The translations under genes and the position numbers were made by a program. A stretch of DNA of 64,000 nt, taken from NCBI GenBank assembly GCA_049115715.1, contig JAGDZQ010000025.1, forward strand, positions 186,001 through 250,000, given 5' to 3'. Positions within the stretch are counted from its first letter, which is position 1. Every line of letters begins with the position of its first letter. The notes beneath the pieces were generated by a model. It was not told the DNA's origin, ran no database searches, and saw only the letters and a list, made by a program, of their open reading frames with translations. This document shows positions 1-8,497 of this stretch, one piece after another. Source of the DNA: JAMZMI01 sp049115715. Lineage in GTDB: Bacteria; Bacteroidota; Bacteroidia; Cytophagales; Cyclobacteriaceae.

Positions 1-634
1 TCATGTCATCAAGCTCCTTTCTCTCTTTTCTGGAAGCACTTCCGGCTATCTGAATTTTAGCAACATTCTGCTTTTTTTTGATTTTATAGTTTTCTTTTTC
101 TTGAGACAACTGTCGAATCGCTTTTTCTAGATCTATCTCAGCTTTTTTGATCGTTGCAGGAGGTTCGAATTTGGACTGATCAAGTATGAGTTGCTTTTCC
201 TGTACTGCAAATTCAAGATTATAGAGCTTATCTCGAGCTTCTCTCATCTGCAGAGCAGTATCAAGTTTTGTTTGTAAGAATTTTGTATCCTTATCTTCAA
301 GCGAGAGTTGGCTATCCTTAATCCTATTATTTAACTCTGACGCATCAAGCGAAGCAACGAATTGTCCTTTCTTTACATAAGTACCCTCAGGTATTATGTT
401 TTGAACATTCACCTGATAGATTCGGTATCTTCTAAGGTTAGTCGGCCCTAAGATATACTTAGAATTTCGCGCCTCGAGTTCTCCTGTTGTATTGACTTCT
501 ACTCTAAAAGAACCTTTCTGAACATTGACAATTATATCTGACCTAGATTCTCCTCCAGACTTAAAAACAAAAAATAGAATGAGTACTATAGCTATAGAGG
601 AGCCTATAGTGATGAGAGATTTTTTACTTTTCAT
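1..634 (-). CDS. HlyD-family efflux periplasmic adaptor (3' part outside window)
   Basis: About 211 N-terminal residues are visible and the frame runs off the left edge. It begins MKSKKSLITIGSS, has one hydrophobic segment (about residues 5-22) that would anchor it in the inner membrane, then a biotinyl/lipoyl-like stretch (RIYQVNVQNIIPEGTYVKKG, about 75-95) followed by GQFVASLDASEL, and a long Lys/Glu-rich alpha-helical hairpin. This is the usual order of HlyD/MacA-type membrane fusion proteins, which bridge an inner-membrane exporter to an outer-membrane channel. The exporter should lie further left on the minus strand, outside the window, so the substrate is unknown. The start is the ATG on the minus strand at 634-632. 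Family membership is well supported; specific function is not. Confidence 0.85.
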   Translation of the reverse strand, partial: MKSKKSLITIGSSIAIVLILFFVFKSGGESRSDIIVNVQKGSFRVEVNTTGELEARNSKYILGPTNLRRYRIYQVNVQNIIPEGTYVKKGQFVASLDASELNNRIKDSQLSLEDKDTKFLQTKLDTALQMREARDKLYNLEFAVQEKQLILDQSKFEPPATIKKAEIDLEKAIRQLSQEKENYKIKKKQNVAKIQIAGSASRKERKELDDM

Positions 635-701
635 TGGTTAGGTTTCGGTGCTCCTACTTTTAACGGAGAAACTGAGTTTTTATTCAACGATTTAACGTTT
701 T

Positions 702-1619
702 TTAATGATCAACGGAGATTGTGAAGAAAACCTCGAATAATTCTCCCGCCTCTAGCTGTCTAAGACCTTCTTTATTATTGAAGGTATTCACACCTGATGT
801 CATAGGTTCTACAGCTACTGTACCTAACCCTTCTGGAGTGAATAATTGAAGATATCTATACTCTTTAGACCCCTCCATTTTTAACCGAATACTGTCCGAC
901 GAAAGTTGATACTTTACTTTTCCATTTTTGAGTCGCAAACAATCATCGAGACTAAAATCTTCAAGAGCTAGCTTGTTATGATTAAACGATTTTTCTTCTC
1001 CGGTAGGAAGGTTTCGCTCTCCTAATATCAAATGATCTGTGTCTGGCAAATCTAATTGTACACTCGACAAGCTATCTCCCAATTTAAAATACGGGTGCCA
1101 ACCCAATCCAAAAGGCAGAGCCTCTTTTCCTTCATTATTTATTTTAAAAACAACAGTGAAAGTATTTGTGAGACCGTATTTATACGAAATATCAAAAGTG
1201 AAAGGGAATGGATAATACTCCTTATCTCCCAAATAATTATAGCGGAGTGTTACGGAAGCTTCATTTTCATCTGCTGTTTGATCAACAACTTCAAATGCCT
1301 CCATTCTCAACATTCCATGTAATGCGTTATTGAGTTTTTCCTCATTAATTGGAAATTGATATTCTTTTCCAGAAAACTGATACTTGCCTCCATCAATTCG
1401 ATTGGGAAATGGGAAAAGAATTTCGTTTTTACACCATTCTCCTGTTTTACAATCATCAGGGCTCACTTCCCAGAGTACGGAAGTAAGCTTATCATCCTGC
1501 TTAAATGCTAGTTCTGTAAGTCTGGCGCCATGATCTGGCGCAAATGAGAATAGAATATTATCATCTGAGATGAGTTCAATATGCTTAACATCATCTACTA
1601 TTTTAGTTCGAAATTGCAT
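702..1619 (-). CDS. Aldose 1-epimerase (GalM-like) family protein
   Basis: 305 residues, close to the usual length of the short GalM-like epimerases that interconvert alpha and beta anomers of aldoses or hexose phosphates. The active-site pattern of the family is visible: His101 in NALHG, His175 in GLGWHPYF and the general-base Glu271 in VAVEPMTSGVN. There is no signal peptide, so it is probably cytoplasmic. It lies about 67 bases downstream of the start of the HlyD-like gene on the same strand, but no shared function is apparent. Sugar specificity cannot be read from the sequence. Confidence 0.88.
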   Translation of the reverse strand: MQFRTKIVDDVKHIELISDDNILFSFAPDHGARLTELAFKQDDKLTSVLWEVSPDDCKTGEWCKNEILFPFPNRIDGGKYQFSGKEYQFPINEEKLNNALHGMLRMEAFEVVDQTADENEASVTLRYNYLGDKEYYPFPFTFDISYKYGLTNTFTVVFKINNEGKEALPFGLGWHPYFKLGDSLSSVQLDLPDTDHLILGERNLPTGEEKSFNHNKLALEDFSLDDCLRLKNGKVKYQLSSDSIRLKMEGSKEYRYLQLFTPEGLGTVAVEPMTSGVNTFNNKEGLRQLEAGELFEVFFTISVDH

Positions 1620-1702
1620 CTCTGGTGTTTGGTTTTCGGCTGCAACTTAATCAGGCTTTCAAAATATCTAAAGATTTAGTTCTTAAAAGTGTCTTGACTC
1701 AT

Positions 1703-1710
1703 TAATTTTG
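1703..1710 (+). promoter_or_regulatory. Candidate -7 element TAATTTTG
   Basis: TAATTTTG matches the Bacteroidota -7 consensus TAnnTTTG and sits 33 bases before the ATG of the lipoprotein gene at 1744. No clear TTTG -33 box is found 19-22 bases upstream. The TTG at 1708, which would extend the reading frame by 12 codons, lies inside this element, which favours the ATG at 1744. Confidence 0.4.
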
Positions 1711-1743
1711 GAGCAAACCAATAATTTGATTGAATCAGATCTT

Positions 1744-2556
1744 ATGAAACTAATCAACAACGTCCTTGCTTTTACAGCACTAGTATTTTTATTCGCTCAG
1801 TGCTCTAATAATAAAAAGCCCGAGCAAAATGCAGAAGAGAAGAAACAAGAGTTGGAAGCATTTGTAGAAAAAACTTTTGAATACCCAATACCTACCTCTT
1901 TCGAAGTAAGTAAAATGTTGGAAGAAGCAAATGCAGAATTCCAGCCTGACATTGTGAACCCTGCAGAAAATGCTACCAATTATATAGCCGAATGGAAGAA
2001 GGCAATAAACCTTGGGATATACGGCGCAGACCTTAGTTACTCAAGCACTTTTAATCAGTCTGAGCAAACTATGCAGTATTTAAAAGTATCCAAGCAGCTG
2101 GTAGAAGACTTAAATATTACTACTGCTTTCAATATGAATCTTGTTAATAGAATAGAGTCAAACATTGAAAACAAAGATTCTCTCATTATGATCGTAACTG
2201 AATCTTTCTATGATACCTATAACTACCTTAATCGAAATGGAGATGAAAAAACTTCCGTTTTGGTAGTGGCTGGTAGCGTAATTGAAGGACTTTACATCAC
2301 TACGAAGTTGATAGAGAAAAGCGAAAATAAGGCTGATCTCATGTCAGTTTTGGCAAATCAAAAAGAGCAGGTTCAAAAATTGACTGTGCTTCTGGAAAAT
2401 CACGCTACGGATGTCAATGTAGCCAAAGTACTTCCTAACCTTAGATACATTAATCTATTTTATGAGCAATTGGGCAATTCAAGTGAAATCACTGAAGGTC
2501 AATTTGCAGATGTGTCAAGCAGCATCTCTCAAATAAGATGGGATCTTGTAGACTAG
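1744..2556 (+). CDS. Lipoprotein of unknown function
   Basis: 270 residues from the ATG at 1744 (MKLINNVLAFTALVF). A lipoprotein signal peptide ends at LFAQC, so Cys20 is the likely lipidation site. The remainder is helical and acidic, with no Cys/His metal motif and no catalytic signature I recognise. A longer frame starting at TTG 1708 is unlikely because it would put 12 residues before an otherwise clean signal peptide and overlaps a promoter-like element. A hairpin terminator follows at 2587-2611, so it is probably a single-gene transcript. Function unknown. Confidence 0.75.
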   Translation: MKLINNVLAFTALVFLFAQCSNNKKPEQNAEEKKQELEAFVEKTFEYPIPTSFEVSKMLEEANAEFQPDIVNPAENATNYIAEWKKAINLGIYGADLSYSSTFNQSEQTMQYLKVSKQLVEDLNITTAFNMNLVNRIESNIENKDSLIMIVTESFYDTYNYLNRNGDEKTSVLVVAGSVIEGLYITTKLIEKSENKADLMSVLANQKEQVQKLTVLLENHATDVNVAKVLPNLRYINLFYEQLGNSSEITEGQFADVSSSISQIRWDLVD

Positions 2557-2586
2557 TTTTTAAAGTCTACTTTAGGTAAATTTATG

Positions 2587-2611
2587 AGCCTCCTTATTGG
2601 GGGCTTTTTTT
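2587..2611 (+). terminator. Rho-independent terminator
   Basis: AGCCTCC (2587-2593), loop TTATT, GGGGGCT (2599-2605), a 7-bp stem with one T-G pair, running into a 7-T tract at 2605-2611. It ends the lipoprotein transcript. It also lies between ATG 2584 and ATG 2614, which argues that the following ABC gene starts at 2614. Confidence 0.8.
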
Positions 2612-2613
2612 AT

Positions 2614-5600
2614 ATGAAAGAATCGATTATCAATGCTTTGGTGCATCTCTTTGCGATCATAGAAAGCGCCAAAGACGACATAGATGCCGTAGACTCTGGC
2701 GAACTAGTAGTAAAGCCGTACCTCAAAAGAAATCTTAATCAGGAACTTACGAATGAGTACCTGAGGCTATTCCACGATTTTCTAGATTTCTACAGAAATT
2801 CGAACAGCACTCCTGAGGCAGCAGATGTATTGGGAATCGATTCTACCTCTATCCTGCAGGTTGCTAAAATCTGCAATCAGCTTAATAAAGAACTCCTTTA
2901 TACAGAACGCATACTGGTGTTCATGGAGCTCTTGGAGTTAATCAATGCTGATAAGAAAATCTCAGATAGAGAAAATGAGTTCATGTCTCTTGTGGCCATG
3001 AACTTCAACTTAAAAAAAGAGGAAGTATCAAATCTTATCTCTTTCATAACCGACCCTGAAAAAAAGAATCTACAAAAAGGAAACACGCTCATCATTAATA
3101 ATAAAATGACCGAGTGGCCGGAAGAGGTTGCATGGATGATGCGTAAGAAAGACGGCAAGGTGCGTGGTGTTGATGAATTCCTGCACATGTATGTGGAGAA
3201 TCTTTTTGGTGAAATATTAGTCATCAAAATACAGAGTGTAAACATCTACGTTTTTAAGTACACTGGCCCTCTCAACCTATATATTGAAGGAAATAAACTG
3301 GTAAAAGACAAATTCTATCTTCTTAGACCTGGGGCTATCATCAAAGGCCCCAATATCGAATCTATCTATGAATCTGACATCATTAAGGAGTTTTTGAATG
3401 ATGAAAAGAATGTAAAGATTGCGATGACAGGTGAGAATTTGGAATTTCGTTTTAAGAGGAGTTCCAATGGTCTTCACAACTTCAACTTCGTAGTAGAATC
3501 AGGGCACTTAGTCGGTGTAATGGGTGGAAGCGGCGTAGGAAAATCAACCTTAATCAACCTCCTCAATGGAAATATAGCTCCTACTTCTGGCAAAATTTCT
3601 ATCAATGGATATTCTATTAGAAAGGCTTCAAGCGAAGGAGTAATTGGCTATGTACCTCAAGACGATTTGCTTTTTGAGGAGCTTTCCGTCTATCAAAATC
3701 TCCACTTTAACGCTCAGATTTGTTTTAGCGATTTTTCAGAAGAAAGAATTGAAAACACTGTCGATAAGCTACTTGAAGATCTTGATTTAACTGACATAAA
3801 GGATCTGCAGGTTGGGGATCCCCTTAACAAATACATAAGCGGAGGTCAACGAAAACGACTCAACATTGCTTTAGAGCTAATGAGAGAGCCATCAGTCTTA
3901 TTTGTAGATGAGCCTACTTCAGGACTTTCTTCGATGGATTCAGAGAAGGTGATGACACTTCTGAAGAACTTATCTCGATCTGGGAAACTGGTTTTCTGTA
4001 TCATCCACCAACCCTCTTCTGATATTTTCAAATTGTTTGACAAATTGTGGATATTGGACAAAGGAGGGTATCCTGTCTATAGAGGAAACCCCATTGATGC
4101 AGTTGTGTATTTCAAAACGATGAGTACACAAGTAAATGCTGCCGAAAGCGAGTGTACGAAATGTGGCAATGTAATTCCTGAACAAATTCTTCAGATTATT
4201 GAAGCCAAAGAGGTAAGTGATACTGGACAAAAGACGAAAACAAGAAGAGTATCTCCCAAAGAATGGTATGATAAATACAAAGTCAATATTGAGCAAAAAA
4301 GAATAAATAAGGTACGATACTTAGAAAGACTTCCCCCATCCAACTTTCATATACCTAAGCCATTTCATCAATTCCGTATTTTCAGTATTCGAAATCTTTA
4401 TTCTAAGCTTTCAAACAAACAGTACATTTTTATTAGTCTGCTGCAAACACCAGTACTAGCACTGATTCTTGGTTTTTTCTCCAGGTATGCACCTTTCGGC
4501 GAGTACAGCTTAGAAAGTAATAAGAACTTGCCAATCTATCTTTTCATGGCCGTTGTAGTCGCGATGTTTACCGGAATGTCGATCTCAGCGGAAGAAATAT
4601 TCAAGGACAGGAGGATTTTAAAAAGAGAGTCTTTTCTAAACCTTAGTAGGTCCAGCTATATAAACGCAAAAGTCTTTTATCTATTCGTTTTATCTGCAAT
4701 TCAATCACTCTCCTTTGTTCTGGTTGGAAATTATATTTTGGAGATCGAAGGGCTTACTATGTACCACTGGATAATCTTATTTTCTACTTCATGTTTTGCC
4801 AACTTGATTGGCTTGAATATATCGTCTGCGCTTAATTCCATTATCACCATCTATATTTTGATTCCATTTGTGCTGGTTCCGCAACTTCTATTAGGAGGTG
4901 CCATGATCAAGTTCGATGAGCTTCAGCAAAATATAGCGAGACAGGAATTTGTTCCTTTTGTAGGAGATATTATGGTTTCAAGATGGGCTTACGAGGCATT
5001 GACCGTATCACAATTCAAACATAACAAGTACGAAAAGCACTTCTTTGCAGCAGAAAAAAAAGCAAGTCAGGCTTCATTTGTTCGCTCGTATATAGTCCCG
5101 AAACTTGAATCATTGACAAATAGAATCATTAAAGATTCGACAAAATATGAGTTATATGCAGATGATTTTGAACTAATCGGTGCTGAGTTAATAGAGCTTG
5201 AGAAACTGTCCTTGGCTCCTTCTTTTGTCTACAAAACTTACCTTACTCCTGAGAATTTCAATACGTCAACCGGAAAGAAGTTGATGAAATACTTGCGCAA
5301 AACTCGTGATGTCTTTCAACAGGAATACAAGTTATCTGTAGGAAAAAAGGACTCCATCTATGATGTATTGGTGAATAAGATTGGAAAAGAAGGGGTTGAA
5401 GAGCTAAAGAGAAAAAATCATAATGAAAGTACTGCTCTGCTGGTTCAAAACAGAACTGAACTTGAGCGCTTAATTATCTCGAATGGCAGATTAATTCAGA
5501 AAAAGGATCCCATTTTCAAAAAGCCTCCTACTCAATATGGACGTACACATTTCTATGCGGGAGAAAAACAGATAGGTTCTTTTAGAATTGACACTGTGAT

Positions 5601-5718
5601 TTTCAACATATTCGCTATTTGGATCTTTACCTCTTTACTTTATCTGGCTCTGCTTCACGACACTCTCAGAAAGATAATTGAGTACATAAACCACTGGGTG
5701 ATCAAATATGAGAGGTAA
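2614..5718 (+). CDS. ABC transporter, ABCG-type ATPase fused to membrane domain, with TerB-like N-terminus
   Basis: 1034 residues from ATG 2614. An N-terminal helical region contains a TerB-like stretch (about 95-155, LELINADKKISDRENEF). A beta-rich linker follows, then an ABC ATPase: Walker A GGSGVGKST (304-312), signature ISGGQRKRL (from 408) and Walker B LFVDEPTSGL (429-438). This resembles the ABCG/White half-transporters, with nucleotide domain before membrane domain. A CTKC pair follows the ATPase at about residue 510. The C-terminal half has an ABC-2 type membrane region, a long soluble insert and a last hydrophobic segment near the C-terminus. The alternative start at 2584 would place the first residues on a terminator hairpin. 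The stop codon abuts the stop of the convergent pseudouridine synthase gene with no gap. Substrate unknown. Confidence 0.85.
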   Translation: MKESIINALVHLFAIIESAKDDIDAVDSGELVVKPYLKRNLNQELTNEYLRLFHDFLDFYRNSNSTPEAADVLGIDSTSILQVAKICNQLNKELLYTERILVFMELLELINADKKISDRENEFMSLVAMNFNLKKEEVSNLISFITDPEKKNLQKGNTLIINNKMTEWPEEVAWMMRKKDGKVRGVDEFLHMYVENLFGEILVIKIQSVNIYVFKYTGPLNLYIEGNKLVKDKFYLLRPGAIIKGPNIESIYESDIIKEFLNDEKNVKIAMTGENLEFRFKRSSNGLHNFNFVVESGHLVGVMGGSGVGKSTLINLLNGNIAPTSGKISINGYSIRKASSEGVIGYVPQDDLLFEELSVYQNLHFNAQICFSDFSEERIENTVDKLLEDLDLTDIKDLQVGDPLNKYISGGQRKRLNIALELMREPSVLFVDEPTSGLSSMDSEKVMTLLKNLSRSGKLVFCIIHQPSSDIFKLFDKLWILDKGGYPVYRGNPIDAVVYFKTMSTQVNAAESECTKCGNVIPEQILQIIEAKEVSDTGQKTKTRRVSPKEWYDKYKVNIEQKRINKVRYLERLPPSNFHIPKPFHQFRIFSIRNLYSKLSNKQYIFISLLQTPVLALILGFFSRYAPFGEYSLESNKNLPIYLFMAVVVAMFTGMSISAEEIFKDRRILKRESFLNLSRSSYINAKVFYLFVLSAIQSLSFVLVGNYILEIEGLTMYHWIILFSTSCFANLIGLNISSALNSIITIYILIPFVLVPQLLLGGAMIKFDELQQNIARQEFVPFVGDIMVSRWAYEALTVSQFKHNKYEKHFFAAEKKASQASFVRSYIVPKLESLTNRIIKDSTKYELYADDFELIGAELIELEKLSLAPSFVYKTYLTPENFNTSTGKKLMKYLRKTRDVFQQEYKLSVGKKDSIYDVLVNKIGKEGVEELKRKNHNESTALLVQNRTELERLIISNGRLIQKKDPIFKKPPTQYGRTHFYAGEKQIGSFRIDTVIFNIFAIWIFTSLLYLALLHDTLRKIIEYINHWVIKYER

Positions 5719-6309
5719 TTATAGCTTAAGTTTCTTGTAGATCACTTTCTCAGACATTTGTGTGATCTCTCCTGACTGTAGAGGAAAAAGATTGACATCC
5801 TCTACGCCTATCCGGAGGAGTCTGAGCGTGGGATGACCTATTGCAGCAGTCATCTTTCTGACTTGCCGGTTCTTACCTTCTGTAAGCTTAATCTCTACCC
5901 AGGATCGCACTGGATGCTTTTTATAATTTACCGGAGGGTTTCTTTCTTTTAATTCCGGATTGGTAACAATACGGACAACTGCCGGTAGTGTCTTATGTTT
6001 CTTTCCGTTGATGTTGATCTCTAAACCATTCCTAAACTCTGTCAAAGCTGATTCATCCGGAACTCCTTCTATCTCCGCGAGGTAGACCCTTTCATGTTTA
6101 TTCACCGGATTCAAAAGTTTATTGTTCAGTGATTTATCATTGGTCAAAATGAGCAACCCCTCACTATCCAAATCGAGTCTCCCAACAGGGTAAACATCCT
6201 TAGGCAAATCAAAAATACTACCCAACCCTAAGTTTCCATTTTCATCAGAAAATTGACTGAGTACTTTGAATGGCTTATGGATGATAAAATATTTATTAAC
6301 TCTTTTCAC
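5719..6309 (-). CDS. RluE/RsuA-family rRNA pseudouridine synthase
   Basis: 196 residues without an S4 domain, which fits the RluE branch (modifies U2457 of 23S rRNA in E. coli). The catalytic motif is GRLDLDSEGLLILTND at about residues 41-56, with the catalytic Asp in GRLD. The C-terminal motif KLTEGKNRQVRKMTAAIGH is also typical. Start is GTG (minus strand, 6309-6307), beginning MKRVNKYFIIHKPFKVL. Convergent with the ABC gene, whose stop codon is directly adjacent, so the two transcripts must overlap or terminate inside coding sequence. Exact target uridine is inferred from family only. Confidence 0.88.
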   Translation of the reverse strand: MKRVNKYFIIHKPFKVLSQFSDENGNLGLGSIFDLPKDVYPVGRLDLDSEGLLILTNDKSLNNKLLNPVNKHERVYLAEIEGVPDESALTEFRNGLEININGKKHKTLPAVVRIVTNPELKERNPPVNYKKHPVRSWVEIKLTEGKNRQVRKMTAAIGHPTLRLLRIGVEDVNLFPLQSGEITQMSEKVIYKKLKL

Positions 6310-6361
6310 GTTTGCGAAGCTAAGAAAATGTATTTTGATTGGATGAAAATCAGATATCTCA

Positions 6362-7027
6362 ATGACCGTCTCTGAAAAAATAATCCGGTTTTATAAAAAC
6401 CTAAAGAAGCCTGAAGGTTTGCCTGATTCCGTTGAAATAATGAACCCTTATCAGGATCAAGATACTCTAGAGTATACAAAAGCCTTTTATGATAAATACT
6501 ACAGCGACGACAAAGAACGAAGTATCCTATTTGGAATAAATCCAGGAAGGTTTGGAGGCGGAATCACCGGAGTTCCATTTACAGATCCGGTGATATTGGA
6601 GGAAAAATGTGGAATACCGAATCCTTTCGAAAAAAGACAAGAGCTCTCTTCAAAGTTTATTTATGAAGTAATTGAAGCGTTTGGTGGACTTGAGTCCTTT
6701 AATAATAACCATTACATATCGGCTGTATCTCCTCTTGGTTTTACTGAAAATGGAAAAAACCTGAATTATTATGATGTACCAAATTTCAAAAGCATTTTTG
6801 AAAAGTACGCAATCAATAGAATTCTTGAGCAAATGGATTTTCCCATAAATACTAAAGTGGCATACAGTATAGGGCAAGGCCAAAATCTAAAGTTTCTTAA
6901 ATTTTTAAATGATAAATACAAAATCTTCGAAAAGATTGAAACACTCCCTCATCCAAGATGGGTCATGCAATATCGATTGAAACGAAAAGATGAGTTTATT
7001 GAAGAATATCTTACTAAACTGAAATAA
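6362..7027 (+). CDS. SMUG2-like uracil-DNA glycosylase (DUF4918 type)
   Basis: 221 residues. The SMUG/UDG-type water-activating motif appears as GINPGRFGGGITGVPFTDP (from about residue 57) and the second motif as LPHPRWVMQYR near the C-terminus, which corresponds to the His-containing motif that contacts the flipped-out base. The SMUG2 group found in Bacteroidota removes uracil (and in some members other damaged bases) from DNA in base excision repair. Cytoplasmic, no signal peptide. Starts at ATG 6362, 52 bases from the divergent pseudouridine synthase start. Family assignment is good; base specificity is not visible. Confidence 0.85.
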   Translation: MTVSEKIIRFYKNLKKPEGLPDSVEIMNPYQDQDTLEYTKAFYDKYYSDDKERSILFGINPGRFGGGITGVPFTDPVILEEKCGIPNPFEKRQELSSKFIYEVIEAFGGLESFNNNHYISAVSPLGFTENGKNLNYYDVPNFKSIFEKYAINRILEQMDFPINTKVAYSIGQGQNLKFLKFLNDKYKIFEKIETLPHPRWVMQYRLKRKDEFIEEYLTKLK

Positions 7028-7062
7028 TACTTTTTTTGATTATCTAAAATAAAATCATCACG

Positions 7063-7100
7063 CTTGTAATCCCAATTACGACGTATTACATTTGTAATAC
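7063..7100 (+). promoter_or_regulatory. Toxin-antitoxin promoter with two palindromic operator sites
   Basis: Two inverted repeats of the half-site GTAAT/ATTAC, each with a 4-base spacer: GTAAT-CCCA-ATTAC (7066-7079) and GTATTAC-ATTT-GTAATAC (7083-7100, perfect 7-bp arms). The centres are 19 bases apart and the two inner ATTAC half-sites start 10 bases apart, one helical turn. A -7-like TACATTTG (7087-7094) lies inside the second palindrome, with CTTG (7063-7066) 20 bases upstream as -33. The ATG is at 7102, so the transcript may be leaderless. The likely ligand is the RHH antitoxin encoded immediately downstream. Confidence 0.7.
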
Positions 7101-7101
7101 A

Positions 7102-7350
7102 ATGCTAAATGTCAGGTTAAATAAAGAATTAGAAAAGAAGCTGAATTCGTACAGTCAGCAACATGATCTCACCAAATCTGATGTAGTAAAAGAAGCATTG
7201 GCTGTGTATCTAAAAAAAGCGAAGGCTGAACAGTCACCTTTTGAAGTTGGTGAAGACTTGTTTGGGAATGAAGGAAGTGGGAATAAAAACGCCTCTACTA
7301 CCTATAAAGACACCTTAAGAAAAAAATTACATGAGAAGCGCTCTCATTGA
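7102..7350 (+). CDS. Ribbon-helix-helix (CopG-like) antitoxin
   Basis: 82 residues. MLNVRLNKELEKKLNSY is a typical RHH beta strand plus first helix, followed by DLTKSDVVKEALAVYLKK as second helix (about 22-39), the fold of VapB/ParD/CopG-like antitoxins that bind palindromic operators as dimers. The C-terminal half is Ser/Gly-rich and probably disordered until bound to the toxin. It overlaps the start of the PIN gene by 20 bases and is preceded by tandem palindromes, consistent with autoregulation of a toxin-antitoxin operon. Confidence 0.85.
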   Translation: MLNVRLNKELEKKLNSYSQQHDLTKSDVVKEALAVYLKKAKAEQSPFEVGEDLFGNEGSGNKNASTTYKDTLRKKLHEKRSH

Positions 7351-7741
7351 CGCTGGTCCACTCATCGCCCTATTTGATAAAAGTGATAGCTATCATAAAA
7401 AGAGCATACAGTTTATCAAATTTTTTCAAGGAGCCTTATGGACAACATGGCCAGTCATTACCGAGGTACTTCATATGCTTGACTTCAGCACGAGAGCGCA
7501 AATACACTTTCTAACTTGGATTGATCGCGGAGGATTACAAATGCATCACATAGAGAATGATCACATATATAGAGTGATTGAACTGATCGACAAGTTTGAT
7601 GACGTCCCTATGGATCTTGCAGATGGATCATTGATCGTGGCTTCAGAGCAGCTTAACTTCAAAGAAATTGCCACCATAGATTCTGATTTCTATATCTACA
7701 GAAATATCCGAAATCAATACCTACAGAATATTTTTATGTGA
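7331..7741 (+). CDS. PIN-domain ribonuclease toxin (VapC-like)
   Basis: 136 residues, the normal size for a VapC-type PIN toxin. The acidic metal-binding residues are in place: Asp7 (LIDAGPLIALFD), Glu45 (VITEVLHML), Asp98 (DLADGSLIVASE) and Asp117 (IATIDSDFYIY). PIN toxins cleave RNA, often tRNA or rRNA, with Mg2+ until bound by the antitoxin. The start overlaps the antitoxin end by 20 bases, implying translational coupling. No inactivating change is visible. Target RNA unknown. Confidence 0.88.
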   Translation: MRSALIDAGPLIALFDKSDSYHKKSIQFIKFFQGALWTTWPVITEVLHMLDFSTRAQIHFLTWIDRGGLQMHHIENDHIYRVIELIDKFDDVPMDLADGSLIVASEQLNFKEIATIDSDFYIYRNIRNQYLQNIFM

Positions 7742-7757
7742 ATGTGAATCAGCTTTA

Positions 7758-8486
7758 TCAAAAGCTAACCTCCATCCCATCTTTGAGTCTTTCAATCTCA
7801 ATTTCTTCGACATCCAACACATCATTGCCCATGTGATTGATCATAAGTCTTTTGGTCTTGAAAAGTGATCTTTTTTCAAGCAAAGTCCTATAAGAAAGAT
7901 GCCCCGGTGAATCCTCATATAAGTTATTGCATTCACAAATAAACAAATCACTCTGATCGGAAAGTGCAATCAGGTTTTCTGTCCACTCGGTATCTCCAGA
8001 GAAAGCAAACATTTTCCCATCAATATCCACCTTAATTCCATGCGGACTTGAAGGTAAAGAGTGTATCACTTCTTTTGCAAATATTTGCAAGTCTCCCACA
8101 TCCACCCAGCTATCTGCGTGATACTCTTGGAATGAAATTCCTATCTCTTCGATTAAGCCCATTGTTCCAGGGTACATCGCTTCTTGAAGTGCATAGACTC
8201 TTTCTCTCACCCCTTTAGGGCCGCAAATGATAAGGGGTTTGCTTCTGTTATATTCAATTTTGTTACTAATCACTTGAAAAGGGATTCCTCCATAGTGATC
8301 TCCATGAAAATGTGTGACTATGATTACATCAATATCGACCGGGCTAATTCCTTGCTTTTTCATTGAAATGAGCGTGGAAGCACCACAGTCGACTAAGATA
8401 TTCTTGCTACCCTTGAGAAGAAATGAAGTATTAAATCGGCCACCCGATGCAAATGCATCTCCACAACCCAAAACTTTCAGGATCAT
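7758..8486 (-). CDS. MBL-fold metallo-hydrolase (RNase Z-like)
   Basis: 242 residues. The di-zinc motif HFHGDH is at residues 59-64, with a further metal ligand expected in FSGDTEW and a final His in MINHMGND. The arrangement resembles the RNase Z-like branch of metallo-beta-lactamase fold proteins, but it is shorter than true tRNase Z (about 300 residues) and lacks a clear exosite arm, so a general phosphodiesterase or hydrolase role is equally possible. It is 11 bases downstream of the histidine phosphatase gene on the same strand, so the two are probably cotranscribed from the promoter near 9150. Confidence 0.8.
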   Translation of the reverse strand: MILKVLGCGDAFASGGRFNTSFLLKGSKNILVDCGASTLISMKKQGISPVDIDVIIVTHFHGDHYGGIPFQVISNKIEYNRSKPLIICGPKGVRERVYALQEAMYPGTMGLIEEIGISFQEYHADSWVDVGDLQIFAKEVIHSLPSSPHGIKVDIDGKMFAFSGDTEWTENLIALSDQSDLFICECNNLYEDSPGHLSYRTLLEKRSLFKTKRLMINHMGNDVLDVEEIEIERLKDGMEVSF

Positions 8487-8497
8487 CGTTTTTGGTT

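Noticed and set aside
2584..2613. Earlier start of the ABC transporter at ATG 2584
   Set aside because: The ten added codons form the stem and T tract of a rho-independent terminator.
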